A stretch of DNA of 38,288 bases, taken from assembly GCA_947172355.1 (NCBI GenBank), contig CAMWBA010000009.1:1-38288 (forward strand), given 5' to 3'. Both the position numbers and the translations under genes were made by a program. A model generated the notes under the pieces. It did not search any database, was not told where the DNA came from, and was given only the letters and a program-made list of their open reading frames with translations. Below are positions 15,397-23,608 of the stretch, piece by piece. The stretch is from an uncultured Bacillota bacterium (GTDB lineage Bacteria; Bacillota; Clostridia; Oscillospirales; Oscillospiraceae). Position 1 is the first letter of the stretch; the number at the start of each line of letters is the position of its first letter.

Positions 15397-16308
15397 TCAA
15401 TCTCCGCCCTTTTTGCCGCTGCGGTACTCTCTGGGTGTATATCCAAACCGAGTGCGAAAGGTTCGGCTGAAATAGCTGCTGGTGCCAAAGCCGCAGGTTA
15501 CCGCAATCTCCGTGGCGGACAGTCCGGTGTTGGCCAGCAGCTGGCAGGCCCGGCGCAGCCGGAAATCCGTCAGAAACTGAAAGGGACTCATCCCCAAGGT
15601 CTCTTGAAAACACCGCCCGCACTCCCGCGAGCTGACACAGCCCGCCTGAGCAATCCGTTCCAGCGTCAGCTTTTCTCCATAGTGTCCGCCAATAAATTCC
15701 ATCATGGTTTTTACCCGCAGGCTGTTGGCCCGCCGGTCCGGCCGCTCCACCCAGCAGCTGTCCTGCGGCAGCTCCAGCAATCCTCTCCAGATTCGGGCCG
15801 CCTGCTCCTTGGCCTCCAGCTCATAGTTGGGCCTTCGCCGCTGATAAGTGCGATAAGCCTGTCGGATCGTATCCAGCAGCGCCCGGTGTTCCGGCCGGTC
15901 CGGGCTGAGCCGCAGCAGCGCCAGCGCCGGGTCCTCCACCAAAGGGCGGATATACTTTTGGGTAATGCGGCTGTCCTCCTCCCCGCCCAAAAACCGGGGG
16001 TGAAACAGGACCTCCTCCTGTAAGCAGGGACTTGGCCCTGTCCGGCGGGTCATGTGGAGTATGCCGGCATTGACAAACCCGCCCTCTCCGGTCCGAAACA
16101 CATGGCAGCCGCTGGGCAGGTGATACTCCAGAGAACCAGCCTGAATATAAAACAGCTCCACCTCCCCGTGCCAGTGCCAGGGGCAGGTGCTGTCCAAAAA
16201 GGTGTCAATGTCGCACAGATTGGCCATATAGGGAAATTCCGGGGTCACCCTGGCCACACTCTCCTCTAACGTCAGATGGTCGATGACCAGACGATTATAC
16301 CCCTCCAT
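15397..16308 (-). CDS. AraC-family transcriptional regulator with cupin-like sensor domain
   Basis: A 303-residue regulator. The N-terminal half is a cupin-like sensing domain (CPWHWHGEVELFYIQAGSL, residues about 42-60, with HWH typical of AraC N-domains). The C-terminal 100 residues are two helix-turn-helix units: LTLERIAQAGCVSSRECGRCFQ and LSATEIAVTCGFGTSSYFSRTF (each quoted in part), ending in FGYTPREYR, the AraC signature. ATG 16308 with GGGAGGATT upstream is chosen over an in-frame start 28 codons earlier. A promoter with TATAAT lies 41 bp upstream. Together with the following ROK gene it probably controls the sugar operon, the AraC protein as activator through the repeats at 13.93-13.97 kb; this is inferred from position. 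Confidence 0.88.
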   Translation of the reverse strand: MEGYNRLVIDHLTLEESVARVTPEFPYMANLCDIDTFLDSTCPWHWHGEVELFYIQAGSLEYHLPSGCHVFRTGEGGFVNAGILHMTRRTGPSPCLQEEVLFHPRFLGGEEDSRITQKYIRPLVEDPALALLRLSPDRPEHRALLDTIRQAYRTYQRRRPNYELEAKEQAARIWRGLLELPQDSCWVERPDRRANSLRVKTMMEFIGGHYGEKLTLERIAQAGCVSSRECGRCFQETLGMSPFQFLTDFRLRRACQLLANTGLSATEIAVTCGFGTSSYFSRTFRTRFGYTPREYRSGKKGGD

Positions 16309-16348
16309 CCCAATCCTCCCGGCCAGAACGCTGGTTTCTATCAAAGCA

Positions 16349-16376
16349 ATTATACTGCTTTTGCAGGGAAATGCAA
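16349..16376 (-). promoter_or_regulatory. Predicted promoter of the AraC-ROK unit
   Basis: Minus strand: -35 TTGCAT (16371-16376), 16-bp spacer, -10 TATAAT (16349-16354). The predicted start lies about 34 bases before the araC start codon. The element is back to back with the aldo/keto reductase promoter. Confidence 0.65.
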
Positions 16377-16432
16377 GAGGCATATATACCATTGTGTTAC
16401 CTCCCTTTTGTCCGCCAGGCCCTCAGCCGCAA

Positions 16433-16461
16433 TTGCATTTTTCTTCCAACTGTGGTATTCT
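16433..16461 (+). promoter_or_regulatory. Predicted promoter of the aldo/keto reductase gene
   Basis: -35 TTGCAT (16433-16438), 17-bp spacer, -10 TATTCT (16456-16461). The start would be about 15 bases before the start codon, so the leader is very short but still includes the GGAGGG site at 16469-16474. Confidence 0.6.
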
Positions 16462-16482
16462 GGAACAAAGGAGGGAACTGCC

Positions 16483-17322
16483 ATGATCTGCTGCACCTTG
16501 TCTAACGGCAGCCAAATACCGGGCATCGGCTTTGGCTGCTATAAACTGCCGGAGGAGACCGGAGAGGAAATTCTGCTGTCTGCCATCCGGGCGGGTTACC
16601 GTCACTTCGACACCGCCTCCATCTACCGCACCGAAGGCGTGCTTGGGCGGGCCGTCCGAAACAGCGGTCTGCCCCGAGAGGATTTTTTCCTTACCTCCAA
16701 ACTGTGGAAGGACCAGATGGACGACCCTATGTCCGCCTTTCAAGCCTCGCTGGAGGCTCTGGGAACCGACTATCTGGATCTGTACCTGATCCACTGGCCC
16801 CGGCCTGACCTGGAGCGGAAGGATTGGAACGAGCTGGACATAAAGGTCTGGCGCTGCCTGGAGCAGCTGTATCAAAAGGGGGCGGTACGGGCCATTGGAG
16901 TAAGCAACTTCCTGCCTCACCACCTGATGAACCTGCTGGGCCGCTGCGCCGTCCGGCCTATGGTCAACCAGCTGGAGTATCACCCCGGCTATATCCAAGA
17001 GGCAGCGGTGCGCTGGTGCCAGAGCCAGAACATCCAAGTGGAGGGCTGGAGTCCCATAGGCCGGATGCGGCTGAAGGACGAACCGCTTCTGGTCCAGCTG
17101 GCAGAGAAGTACCATGTCACCGTCCCCCAGCTATGCCTGCGCTTCGCGGTTCAAAACCAGATCATCCCCCTGCCCAAATCCTCCTCCCCGGAGCGAATGG
17201 CCCAAAATCTGGACCTGTTTGGCTTCCAGCTCTCCGAGGAAGATTTGTTCCGCATCCGCACGCTCCCCCAGCTGGGCTGGGGCGGGGAACACCCTGACCG
17301 GGAACGGGTAAAGGACGTATAA
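16483..17322 (+). CDS. Aldo/keto reductase (2,5-diketo-D-gluconate reductase-like)
   Basis: A 279-residue NADPH-dependent carbonyl reductase with the (beta/alpha)8 AKR fold. The catalytic tetrad is complete: D43 and Y48 in FDTASIYRTE, K73 in LTSKLWK and H104 in YLIHWP. Other family motifs are GAVRAIGVSNF, VNQLEYHPGY and the cofactor-binding IIPLPKSSSPERMAQN near residue 225. ATG 16483 is fixed by AAAGGAGGG 8 bp upstream; the open frame extending further left has no ribosome site. It is monocistronic, with its own promoter and terminator, and is divergent from the AraC-ROK unit. It may reduce an aldose or a reactive aldehyde; a link to the sugar operon is possible from proximity but not shown. 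Confidence 0.92.
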   Translation: MICCTLSNGSQIPGIGFGCYKLPEETGEEILLSAIRAGYRHFDTASIYRTEGVLGRAVRNSGLPREDFFLTSKLWKDQMDDPMSAFQASLEALGTDYLDLYLIHWPRPDLERKDWNELDIKVWRCLEQLYQKGAVRAIGVSNFLPHHLMNLLGRCAVRPMVNQLEYHPGYIQEAAVRWCQSQNIQVEGWSPIGRMRLKDEPLLVQLAEKYHVTVPQLCLRFAVQNQIIPLPKSSSPERMAQNLDLFGFQLSEEDLFRIRTLPQLGWGGEHPDRERVKDV

Positions 17323-17326
17323 AACG

Positions 17327-17356
17327 CGGCCTGGGCATTGCCCAGGCCGTTTTTTT
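17327..17356. terminator. Bidirectional rho-independent terminator
   Basis: CGGCCTGGGC (17327-17336) pairs with 17340-17349 around ATT and is followed by seven T on the plus strand. On the minus strand the same stem is followed by GCGTTTTAT, so it can also end the SLH-gene transcript. Confidence 0.85.
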
Positions 17357-17359
17357 CGC

Positions 17360-19201
17360 CTATTTGACTATAATCACACGAATCCGTCCGCCGGACGACT
17401 CCGCCTTGTCATACCAGGCGGTGAGGGTTCTGCCCTCCTCCTCCGCCCGGGCCAGGCTGGACAGATAATACGTCCCGTTCTGAAGCTCATAGACAGCTAC
17501 ATCGTCCGACAGGGTATATTTCTGATTTCCGGCAATAAACTGGCCGCCCGACAGCTGTCCGCTTTTTGCCGCAGTAAGGGCATACAGCCGGTCCGGACTG
17601 GCAGGGTCGCCCACCACCTTGATGGGCCCGCTGGTTACCGGGTAGCGGGTGGTGGTGCCGGGGATGGCGTAGGTCTGGCCTCCCACGTCGAACTCATAGC
17701 TATAGGACTGATAGCTTTCCTCTCCCTGCGTTTCAAAGCGGGTGAGGATGCCGTATTGATAGACGTCTCCTGTGACATCGTTGAGAATCAGCGTTTCAAT
17801 CTCACCCTGGGCATTGAGGGAATACCAGCGCACCTTCCCGCTGTCCAGATTCAGCCCGGCCAGCCGCTTGGGGTAGACAACCACCCCCCGCTTATCGCCC
17901 ACATCCAAAATTTCAGCATTCTGGGCAAATGTGTATTTGTCCAGTTTGGTGCCGTCGGCGCTCACCTTCCCGGAGAGGGAGGCGCTGGACAGTCCCCGCA
18001 GGGTAATCTCGCCGCCTTGCGCCACCGTGGCCCGAACAACACCGCCGGCCCGCTGGCCCCCTTTGGTCTGATACTGATAGGTCTGGCCGTCGGTGGCCAA
18101 AAGGGTAACCGTCTGGGCGGTATAGGTCTCGCCGTTCCCGTCGGGATAGCTGGAGTTGGCCACCTCCAGCACCACGCCCACTCGTTCTCCGGCGCTGGCA
18201 GACACATCGGCTACTGCGGCCACACCGCCGCTCCGGCCCAGCAGGAGGGTGACGGTATTCCCCAGACGATACTGTCCCAGGTCGGACAGGGCGTAGGCGG
18301 CAGCAGAGCTCTCAATGGGGTAGCTCCGGCCCGCCACCGTCACCGAGGTGGGCGCCGCCCCGGAGGGCTCAATGGCCTGGATGGGACCGGTGGCCTTTTT
18401 GGCATAGGCCCACAGGGTGCTCATGGAGGCATTCCAATAGAGCACATCGTAGTTCTGAACCGCCGACGCAGAGACCAGGCTCCCATTGCGGTACACCCTG
18501 CTGGGGGTAAAGGGCAGAGTGGTCCGCCAACCGCCCTGGGCCACCACAGGGCCCTCCATCTCCCCGTTGACCAGGGAGACCAGGTCCGGCTTGCCCGAGG
18601 CGTCCAGGCTGTGTCCCAGAGCCTGAATGTAAGGGGCGCCCTCCTTGGTCCGGGCGGACAGCAGATTGTAGAAGAGGTACACCGCGTCCTGCCGGCTGAG
18701 GGGGTCGGCAGCGTTGACGGCAGCCACCCCCCGGTCCAGCTTCAGGCTGCGGAACATAGCCAGCTGTCCGGTGGGATAGGCGCCGGAAAAGTCGCTGGAG
18801 CGGTAGCCCAGCAGAGCCAGCGCGATGTCCGCCCCCTCCGCCAGCTTAATCTCCCGGTCAGGACGGAAGGTGCCGTCACTGAAGGCGGTGACCAGCCCCC
18901 GGCTCACCGCTGCCTCCACATAGCCGCTGGCCCAGTGGCTGCGGGGAACATCGGGATAGGGGGAGGTGGCGGCCTGGCCTACTCCGTCCCCACCTGGGGT
19001 AGCCCGGATGGCCATGGCAATAAACTCCGCTCGGGTCACTGTCCCGGACAGATTCTCCGCTCCGGGCAGAATGCCCAGGGCGGACACCGCCTGAGAGGCG
19101 TCCTCCAGCGAGACGGTATTGCCCGCCGCCCAGGCGGGCAGCAGCAGAGTGAGCGAGAGACAAACCGCAAGCAAGGCGGCAAAATAACGTTTCGATTTCA
19201 T
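17360..19201 (-). CDS. S-layer homology (SLH) domain protein
   Basis: Exported cell-wall protein of 613 residues. It has a signal peptide (MKSKRYFAALLAVCLSLTLL, then LPAWAAG, cleavage near residue 26). SLH-type repeats fill about residues 30-190: LSGTVTRAEFIAMAIRAT, then YPDVPRSHWASGYVEAAVSRG with FSDGTFRPDREI, then a third unit around LSRQDAVYLFYNLLS. SLH domains bind secondary cell-wall polymers. The remaining 420 residues are beta-rich with small repeats of the type GRSYPIE and TDGQTYQYQ and have no domain I recognise. It is the last gene of the adaptor-ATPase-permease operon, 16 bp after the permease, which suggests a wall-anchored partner of that transporter. ATG 19201 follows GGAAGGAG. 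Confidence 0.85.
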   Translation of the reverse strand: MKSKRYFAALLAVCLSLTLLLPAWAAGNTVSLEDASQAVSALGILPGAENLSGTVTRAEFIAMAIRATPGGDGVGQAATSPYPDVPRSHWASGYVEAAVSRGLVTAFSDGTFRPDREIKLAEGADIALALLGYRSSDFSGAYPTGQLAMFRSLKLDRGVAAVNAADPLSRQDAVYLFYNLLSARTKEGAPYIQALGHSLDASGKPDLVSLVNGEMEGPVVAQGGWRTTLPFTPSRVYRNGSLVSASAVQNYDVLYWNASMSTLWAYAKKATGPIQAIEPSGAAPTSVTVAGRSYPIESSAAAYALSDLGQYRLGNTVTLLLGRSGGVAAVADVSASAGERVGVVLEVANSSYPDGNGETYTAQTVTLLATDGQTYQYQTKGGQRAGGVVRATVAQGGEITLRGLSSASLSGKVSADGTKLDKYTFAQNAEILDVGDKRGVVVYPKRLAGLNLDSGKVRWYSLNAQGEIETLILNDVTGDVYQYGILTRFETQGEESYQSYSYEFDVGGQTYAIPGTTTRYPVTSGPIKVVGDPASPDRLYALTAAKSGQLSGGQFIAGNQKYTLSDDVAVYELQNGTYYLSSLARAEEEGRTLTAWYDKAESSGGRIRVIIVK

Positions 19202-19217
19202 AGCACATTCTCCTTCC

Positions 19218-20462
19218 TTAATCGTATCGTAAAGCGTCGATGGGGTTCAATTTCGCCGCCTTATTGGCGGGGAGGTAGCCGAACAGAATCCCGATGCCCA
19301 CCGACACGCCGAAGCTGAGGAGGATCGCCCCCATGGTGGGGGTAGCGTCGAAGACGCCGCCCCCCATATTTTCCGAAAGCATTCCCCCCAGCACCGCGCC
19401 GATGCCCTTGGCCAGCATCCAGCCGAAGCCGATGCCCAGGATGCCGCCGATGGCGGAGGTGGTGCCCGCCTCGATGACAAACTGGCTGCGGATGTCCCGG
19501 CGCTTGGCTCCCAGGGACTTGCGCACGCCAATCTCCCGGGTGCGCTCGGTGACGGACACCAGCATGATGTTCATAATGCCGATGCCGCCCACCAGCAGGG
19601 AGATGGCGGCGATGGCCACCAGCACCCCCATGGCCACTCCCATCATGGCGTTGATCTGGTTGGCCTGCTCCGCCATGGTGGTGATGTAGAAGTAATCCCA
19701 CATGCCGTCGTCGGTACGGAAAAAGTCGTTGAGATAGGCCTCGATAATCCTTTTGCCGGCGTCTGCGGTCTCGCCGGAGGTGCTGGTGAAGATGTACAAA
19801 TTGACCCACCGGCTGCCCATGATCTCCAGGGCGGTGGTGTAGGGGATGTAGATCTGGTCGTCCTGGCTGCCGGGGAGCATCTCCAGCTCGGCGTTGCGCT
19901 TGAGCACCCCCACCACCGTGAGGGGCCGGCCGTTGATGGAAAGCTGTTTCCCCAGGGCGTCTCCGTCGAAGGCTTCTTCCTCCAGATAGGCCCCGATGAT
20001 GCAGATGTTTTCCCGCCGCTCCACGTCCATGTAGCTGATGAAGCGGCCCTTGGCCAGCTGCTCGCCGTCGATAGTGTAGCCGGTGGCGGCGTTGTACATA
20101 ATCTCGCTGACGCCGTAGAGGCTGGTCCGGTCGAATTTGTCGCTGCCGTGGCGGACCACGGCATTGACCCCCAGATAGGGGGATACGCCGGTGAGAATGT
20201 CCGCGTTTGCCTCCACCATGTCATACATATCCTCCGGGTCGGGCAGCCTATCCGCTGTGCCGCCGAAGAACTGGGCCTGGATCATGTTGATGCCCAGCTT
20301 ATCCACCTGCTGCTGGACCATGCCGGTCAGGCCGTTGCCCAGGGACAGGATGACGATGACCGCCCCCACGCCGATGATGATGCCCAGCATGGTGAGCAGG
20401 GCCCGCATTTTGCTGGTGGTGAGGGACTTGATGGCCAGACGGAAGGATTGGGTGAAGTTCAT
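19218..20462 (-). CDS. MacB/FtsX-type ABC transporter permease
   Basis: A 414-residue permease of the MacB/LolC type. Helix 1 is close to the N-terminus (MRALLTMLGIIIGVGAVIVI, residues 19-38), a large extracytoplasmic MacB-PCD-like domain of about 240 residues follows, then three C-terminal FtsX-domain helices beginning with IAAISLLVGGIGIMNIMLVS, the coupling phrase TERTREIGVRKSLGA, and an end in NPIDALRYD, a typical C-terminus of this family. Such permeases transmit force to the outside without moving cargo through the membrane. The start overlaps the ATPase stop (ATGA), so the two are coupled. With the adaptor upstream this makes a MacAB-like pair in a presumably monoderm cell. Confidence 0.9.
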   Translation of the reverse strand: MNFTQSFRLAIKSLTTSKMRALLTMLGIIIGVGAVIVILSLGNGLTGMVQQQVDKLGINMIQAQFFGGTADRLPDPEDMYDMVEANADILTGVSPYLGVNAVVRHGSDKFDRTSLYGVSEIMYNAATGYTIDGEQLAKGRFISYMDVERRENICIIGAYLEEEAFDGDALGKQLSINGRPLTVVGVLKRNAELEMLPGSQDDQIYIPYTTALEIMGSRWVNLYIFTSTSGETADAGKRIIEAYLNDFFRTDDGMWDYFYITTMAEQANQINAMMGVAMGVLVAIAAISLLVGGIGIMNIMLVSVTERTREIGVRKSLGAKRRDIRSQFVIEAGTTSAIGGILGIGFGWMLAKGIGAVLGGMLSENMGGGVFDATPTMGAILLSFGVSVGIGILFGYLPANKAAKLNPIDALRYD

Positions 20463-21199
20463 GCGCCCACCTCCCCGTCTTCCTCGTCATGGGGCTGGAC
20501 CACCGCCCGGGGGTCACGGGAGTCCCCGTCGTAGATGATTTTCCCGTCCTGGAGGCGGACAATCCGCTCGGCCTTCACGGCGATGGAGTTGTCGTGGGTG
20601 ATGAGGACCACCGTATTTCCCTCCTGGTGCAGCTGCTTGAGAAATTTCAGCACCTCCCGGCCGGTGCGGGAGTCCAGGGCGCCGGTGGGCTCGTCGGCCA
20701 GAATCAGGCTGGGGTCCCCCGCCAGCGCCCGGGCGATGGACACCCGCTGCTGCTGGCCGCCGGACAGCTGGGAGGGCAGGTTCTTCCCCTTGTCCCGCAG
20801 GCCCACCCGCTCCAGGGAGTTCAGGGCCCGCTCCCGGCGCTCCGAACTGTCCACCCCGGCATAGAGCAGGGGCAGCTCCACGTTCTCCAGCACGGACAGC
20901 TTGGGAATCAGGTTGTATTGTTGAAAGATAAACCCCAGCATTTTGTTGCGGATCTCCGCCTGGTCGTCGTCGTCCATGGTGGACACGTCCACGCCCCCCA
21001 GGTGGTAGGTGCCGGAGGTGGGCACGTCCAGACAGCCGATGATGTTCATGGCGGTGGATTTGCCGGAGCCGGAGGAGCCCACAATGGCCACAAACTCCCC
21101 CCGGTCGATGGTCAGGTCCACCCCGTCCAGGGCGTGGACCGTCTCGGAGCCCATCTGATATATCTTATAGATGTTTTTCAGTTCAATGAGGTGTTCCAC
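20459..21199 (-). CDS. MacB/LolD-type ABC transporter ATP-binding protein
   Basis: A 246-residue ATPase. Walker A is GSSGSGKST (near residue 41), the Q-loop is IFQQYNLIPKL, the signature LSGGQQQRVSIARAL, Walker B LILADEPTGALD and the H-loop VLITHD. The FIFQQYNLIP and GALDSRTG phrases place it in the LolD/MacB/FtsE subgroup, which pairs with FtsX-type permeases such as the next gene. The start is GTG at 21199, fixed by GGGAGG inside the end of the adaptor gene; the nearby ATG is out of frame. A charged C-terminal tail (HDEEDGEVGA) extends beyond the core. It sits 6 bp after the adaptor and overlaps the permease by 4 bp. Confidence 0.92.
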   Translation of the reverse strand: MEHLIELKNIYKIYQMGSETVHALDGVDLTIDRGEFVAIVGSSGSGKSTAMNIIGCLDVPTSGTYHLGGVDVSTMDDDDQAEIRNKMLGFIFQQYNLIPKLSVLENVELPLLYAGVDSSERRERALNSLERVGLRDKGKNLPSQLSGGQQQRVSIARALAGDPSLILADEPTGALDSRTGREVLKFLKQLHQEGNTVVLITHDNSIAVKAERIVRLQDGKIIYDGDSRDPRAVVQPHDEEDGEVGA

Positions 21200-21205
21200 C
21201 GTTCA

Positions 21206-22849
21206 TCAACCTCCCGCAGGCGCAGCAGCCATTACTCCGCCGCCCATGCCGTCCTGGGCCTGGGCGGGCACCAGAACCATGTCCCCCTCGTTTAGTCCGG
21301 AGGTGATCTCTACATAGGTCCCGTCTCCGCCGCCCAAGGTGACGGCGCGCTCCTCCGCCTTGGAGGGGTCGGCGATGGTCACACCGTCCTCTGCCAGACA
21401 GCCCTCCAGGGGCACCAGCACCGTATCCCCCCGCTGGACCGCCTCTGCCGGTATGGACAGCACCCCCGTTGACCGCTCCACCACGATGTCGGCGGAGACG
21501 TTCATGCCCGGGTTCAGCCCGCCGTAGTCCTCCAGGAGAATGGTGGCGGGGTAAGTGGTAAAGCCGTTGGTGGTGGTGCCGTTGATGCTCACCCGGTCCA
21601 CCCGGCCCTCAAAGACCTCCCCGGGGATGGCATCGGCGGTGATGTCCACCGGCTGGCCCGGCTGAATTTTGCTCAGGTCCAGCTCGCTGATGTTCATCTC
21701 CAGCTTCAAGTAGCTCAGGTCGTAGATGACAGCCAGGGAGCCGGATTCGATGTTGTTCACGTTGTCCCCGGCCTTCACATTCTTCTCAATGACGGTGCCG
21801 GAGATGGGAGCGGTGATGGTGTAGTTTTCCAGAGCGTCCCGGGCCCGCTGGAGGGAAAGCCGGGCATTTTCCAGGGCAATGGACAGGTCCTCCAGGGAGC
21901 TCTGGGCGGCGCTCCCGCCCAAGGTGGCCAGAGTGGAACCCGCAGACACGCTGCTGCCTGCGGTAACCGGAACGCTGGTCACCTCGCCGCTGGTCTGGGC
22001 CACCACCGTCTGGCGCAGGGCCTCTTCAAAACTGCCGCTGCCGGCGCAGGCGATGTCCCCCACCGCGGCGGTGGCGGAGTTGGCGGCGGTGAGGGCGCCT
22101 GGATTGTCCACCCGAATCTTCACCTGCCGGACCAATGCTCCGCCATTGCCCACCAGATCGGCGGAGGAGACCGACTCCACCGTGCCCGGAAGGGTCTCCA
22201 TGGTGCCGGCGATGGTTACCTGGGCACTCTGGCCGGCGGAGAGCCGCTGGGCATCGGCGGAATGGAAGGGGAGCACTACCATCAGGGTGGAGGTATCGGC
22301 CACCTCAGCGATGGGGGTGCCGGGGGAGACCAGGTCCCCCCGCTGGACCAGAACCTGCTGGACCACCCCGGAGGCGGAAGCCCGGACGGTGAGGTTGGAT
22401 GCCAGGTCGTCATAGCTCTTCTGGGCCTGACGCACCGACAGCTCCGCCTGCTGGATGCTCATTTCCGCGTCCTTGGCGTCCAAACGGTAGAGCAGCTGCC
22501 CTTTCTCCACCCGGTCGCCCACCTCGAACGGGGCCTCCAGCACTTCGCCGGTGACCAGGGGTTTGAGATAGTAGGACTCAATCGGGGTAACGGTGCCCGT
22601 TCCGGATACGGCCGACGTCAGGTCCCGCTTCTGCACTGTGTCCGGAACATACTGCCCGGCCAGCCCCGCCAGCCCTGGGTTTCCAGAAGACCTAAACACA
22701 AACCAGTACACCCCCGCCGCAATTACGGCCAGGATTACAGCCCTGCGCACCCATTTCTTTCCCTTTTTGGGCAGACGGATGGCGGGGAGCTTTCTTTTTT
22801 CCTTGGGCGCCTGCGGCGCCTTTGGCGTCATTACCTGTGTTGCTTCCAT
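21206..22849 (-). CDS. Membrane-fusion/HlyD-type periplasmic adaptor protein (MacA-like)
   Basis: A 547-residue adaptor, first gene of the export operon. It has a cytoplasmic basic/proline N-terminus, one membrane helix (AVILAVIAAGVYWFVF, about residues 38-53), then extracellular lipoyl-like and beta-barrel modules. Three lipoyl-like half motifs are visible: VTGEVLEAPFEVGDRVEKGQ, SGVVQQVLVQRGDLVSPGT and ISGTVIEKNVKAGDNV. A second set (TSGEVTSVPVTAGSSVSAGS) suggests an internal duplication compared with the usual 350-400 residue adaptors. The coiled-coil hairpin is short (QQAELSVRQAQKSYDDL and ALENARLSLQRARDALENY). It ends Gly/Met/Ala-rich. ATG 22849 follows AGGAGG. It likely links the MacB-like permease to a wall component, possibly the SLH protein. 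It is divergent from an XRE regulator. Confidence 0.88.
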   Translation of the reverse strand: MEATQVMTPKAPQAPKEKRKLPAIRLPKKGKKWVRRAVILAVIAAGVYWFVFRSSGNPGLAGLAGQYVPDTVQKRDLTSAVSGTGTVTPIESYYLKPLVTGEVLEAPFEVGDRVEKGQLLYRLDAKDAEMSIQQAELSVRQAQKSYDDLASNLTVRASASGVVQQVLVQRGDLVSPGTPIAEVADTSTLMVVLPFHSADAQRLSAGQSAQVTIAGTMETLPGTVESVSSADLVGNGGALVRQVKIRVDNPGALTAANSATAAVGDIACAGSGSFEEALRQTVVAQTSGEVTSVPVTAGSSVSAGSTLATLGGSAAQSSLEDLSIALENARLSLQRARDALENYTITAPISGTVIEKNVKAGDNVNNIESGSLAVIYDLSYLKLEMNISELDLSKIQPGQPVDITADAIPGEVFEGRVDRVSINGTTTNGFTTYPATILLEDYGGLNPGMNVSADIVVERSTGVLSIPAEAVQRGDTVLVPLEGCLAEDGVTIADPSKAEERAVTLGGGDGTYVEITSGLNEGDMVLVPAQAQDGMGGGVMAAAPAGG

Positions 22850-22997
22850 AACGGACCTCCTCTATTTGCACCGCTTCTGCGGCGATGTTCGCACGGGATA
22901 TTGTACTGGGGAAACCTTACATTTTTCCAAAGAAAAGATAAAAGTTTCATTAAATTTTTTCCCGGTCCTTATCCTACCCCAAAAGGAGAAAGTTTGC

Positions 22998-23028
22998 GGT
23001 AAAGAAAAGGGTAAAGATTTGGGAAAGA
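22998..23028. repeat. Three direct repeats GG(T/G)AAAGA in the adaptor/XRE gap
   Basis: GGTAAAGA at 22998 and 23010 and GGGAAAGA at 23021 are spaced 12 and 11 bp, one helical turn apart. They lie about 150 bp upstream of the adaptor start in a 359-bp AT-rich divergent region (22850-23208). A response regulator or the XRE protein could bind them. A possible adaptor promoter -10 (TACAAT, minus strand, about 22898-22903) lacks a good -35. Confidence 0.35.
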
Positions 23029-23142
23029 TTTCCCCCTTACTGTGTCACTATACACCTTCCGGTTGCTGGAAAGTCAAGTGTTTTTTGAGTAGCCACGCCA
23101 TTATAAATCTTAATTCCAAAGAAATCAATGAATAAATCATTA

Positions 23143-23191
23143 ATTTTAAGAAAAATATAGGAACCCCCCCGCCATGTCTTAAAATATAAGA
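23143..23191. promoter_or_regulatory. Candidate XRE operator sites
   Basis: TCTTAAAATATAAGA (23177-23191) is an imperfect palindrome (TCTTA-N5-TAAGA) just upstream of the ribosome site of the XRE gene. ATTTTAAGA (23143-23151) is the inverse of TCTTAAAAT in it. Such sites next to the start suggest autoregulation. A run of seven C lies between them. Confidence 0.4.
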
Positions 23192-23208
23192 AAAGGAGGG
23201 CAGGCGGC

Positions 23209-23553
23209 ATGACAGAAATCGGACAGGCCCTGCGTACCGCACGGGAGCGGCGGGAGTTGACCCAAACCCAGGTTATGGCCCTTACTGGCATCAACAATAA
23301 AACCCTGTCCGGGTATGAGAACGGTGTGGCAGAGCCCGACCTGCAAACTCTGTCCATTTTACTGCGGCTGTATCAGGTGTCGGCGGACCAGCTTCTTCGT
23401 CTGGACAGTCCCATCCAGCCCGCAGACGAGATACGGCTTTTGGAGCTGTACCGGGATCTCAGCCCGGAGCGGCAGGAGGAGCTGCTCCTCCTGCTGGAAA
23501 CTCTGCTGCGGCACCGCAGTACGCGAAAAAGAAAGAGACAGGAGATGGGCTGA
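23209..23553 (+). CDS. XRE-family helix-turn-helix regulator
   Basis: A 114-residue DNA-binding protein. Residues 5-60 form a Cro/C1-type helix-turn-helix (IGQALRTARERRELTQTQVM, GINNKTLSGYENG, PDLQTLSILLRLY), followed by an acidic helix rich in Leu/Glu (LSPERQEELLLLLETLL) that may dimerise, and a very basic tail (HRSTRKRKRQ). ATG 23209 follows AAGGAGGG. It is divergent from the adaptor-MacB-SLH operon and has its own inverted repeats upstream. It probably controls itself and perhaps the export operon. The stop codon lies in the loop of the terminator that follows. Confidence 0.88.
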   Translation: MTEIGQALRTARERRELTQTQVMALTGINNKTLSGYENGVAEPDLQTLSILLRLYQVSADQLLRLDSPIQPADEIRLLELYRDLSPERQEELLLLLETLLRHRSTRKRKRQEMG

Positions 23554-23568
23554 TCTCCTGTCTCTTTC
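23531..23568. terminator. Bidirectional terminator with 16-bp stem overlapping the XRE stop
   Basis: GAAAGAGACAGGAGAT (23531-23546) pairs perfectly with 23553-23568 around GGGCTG. The stem begins inside the last codons of the XRE gene. On the minus strand it is followed by TTTTTCGCG, so it is the stronger terminator for the ROK-like gene at 23609. Confidence 0.82.
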
Positions 23569-23608
23569 TCTTCTCGGCGTATTCAAATGTCACGCACTTT
23601 GTCGGGGC

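Noticed and set aside
17756-19318. Open frame of 520 codons opposite the SLH gene
   Set aside because: Shadow frame; the opposite strand has a signal peptide, SLH repeats and a ribosome site.
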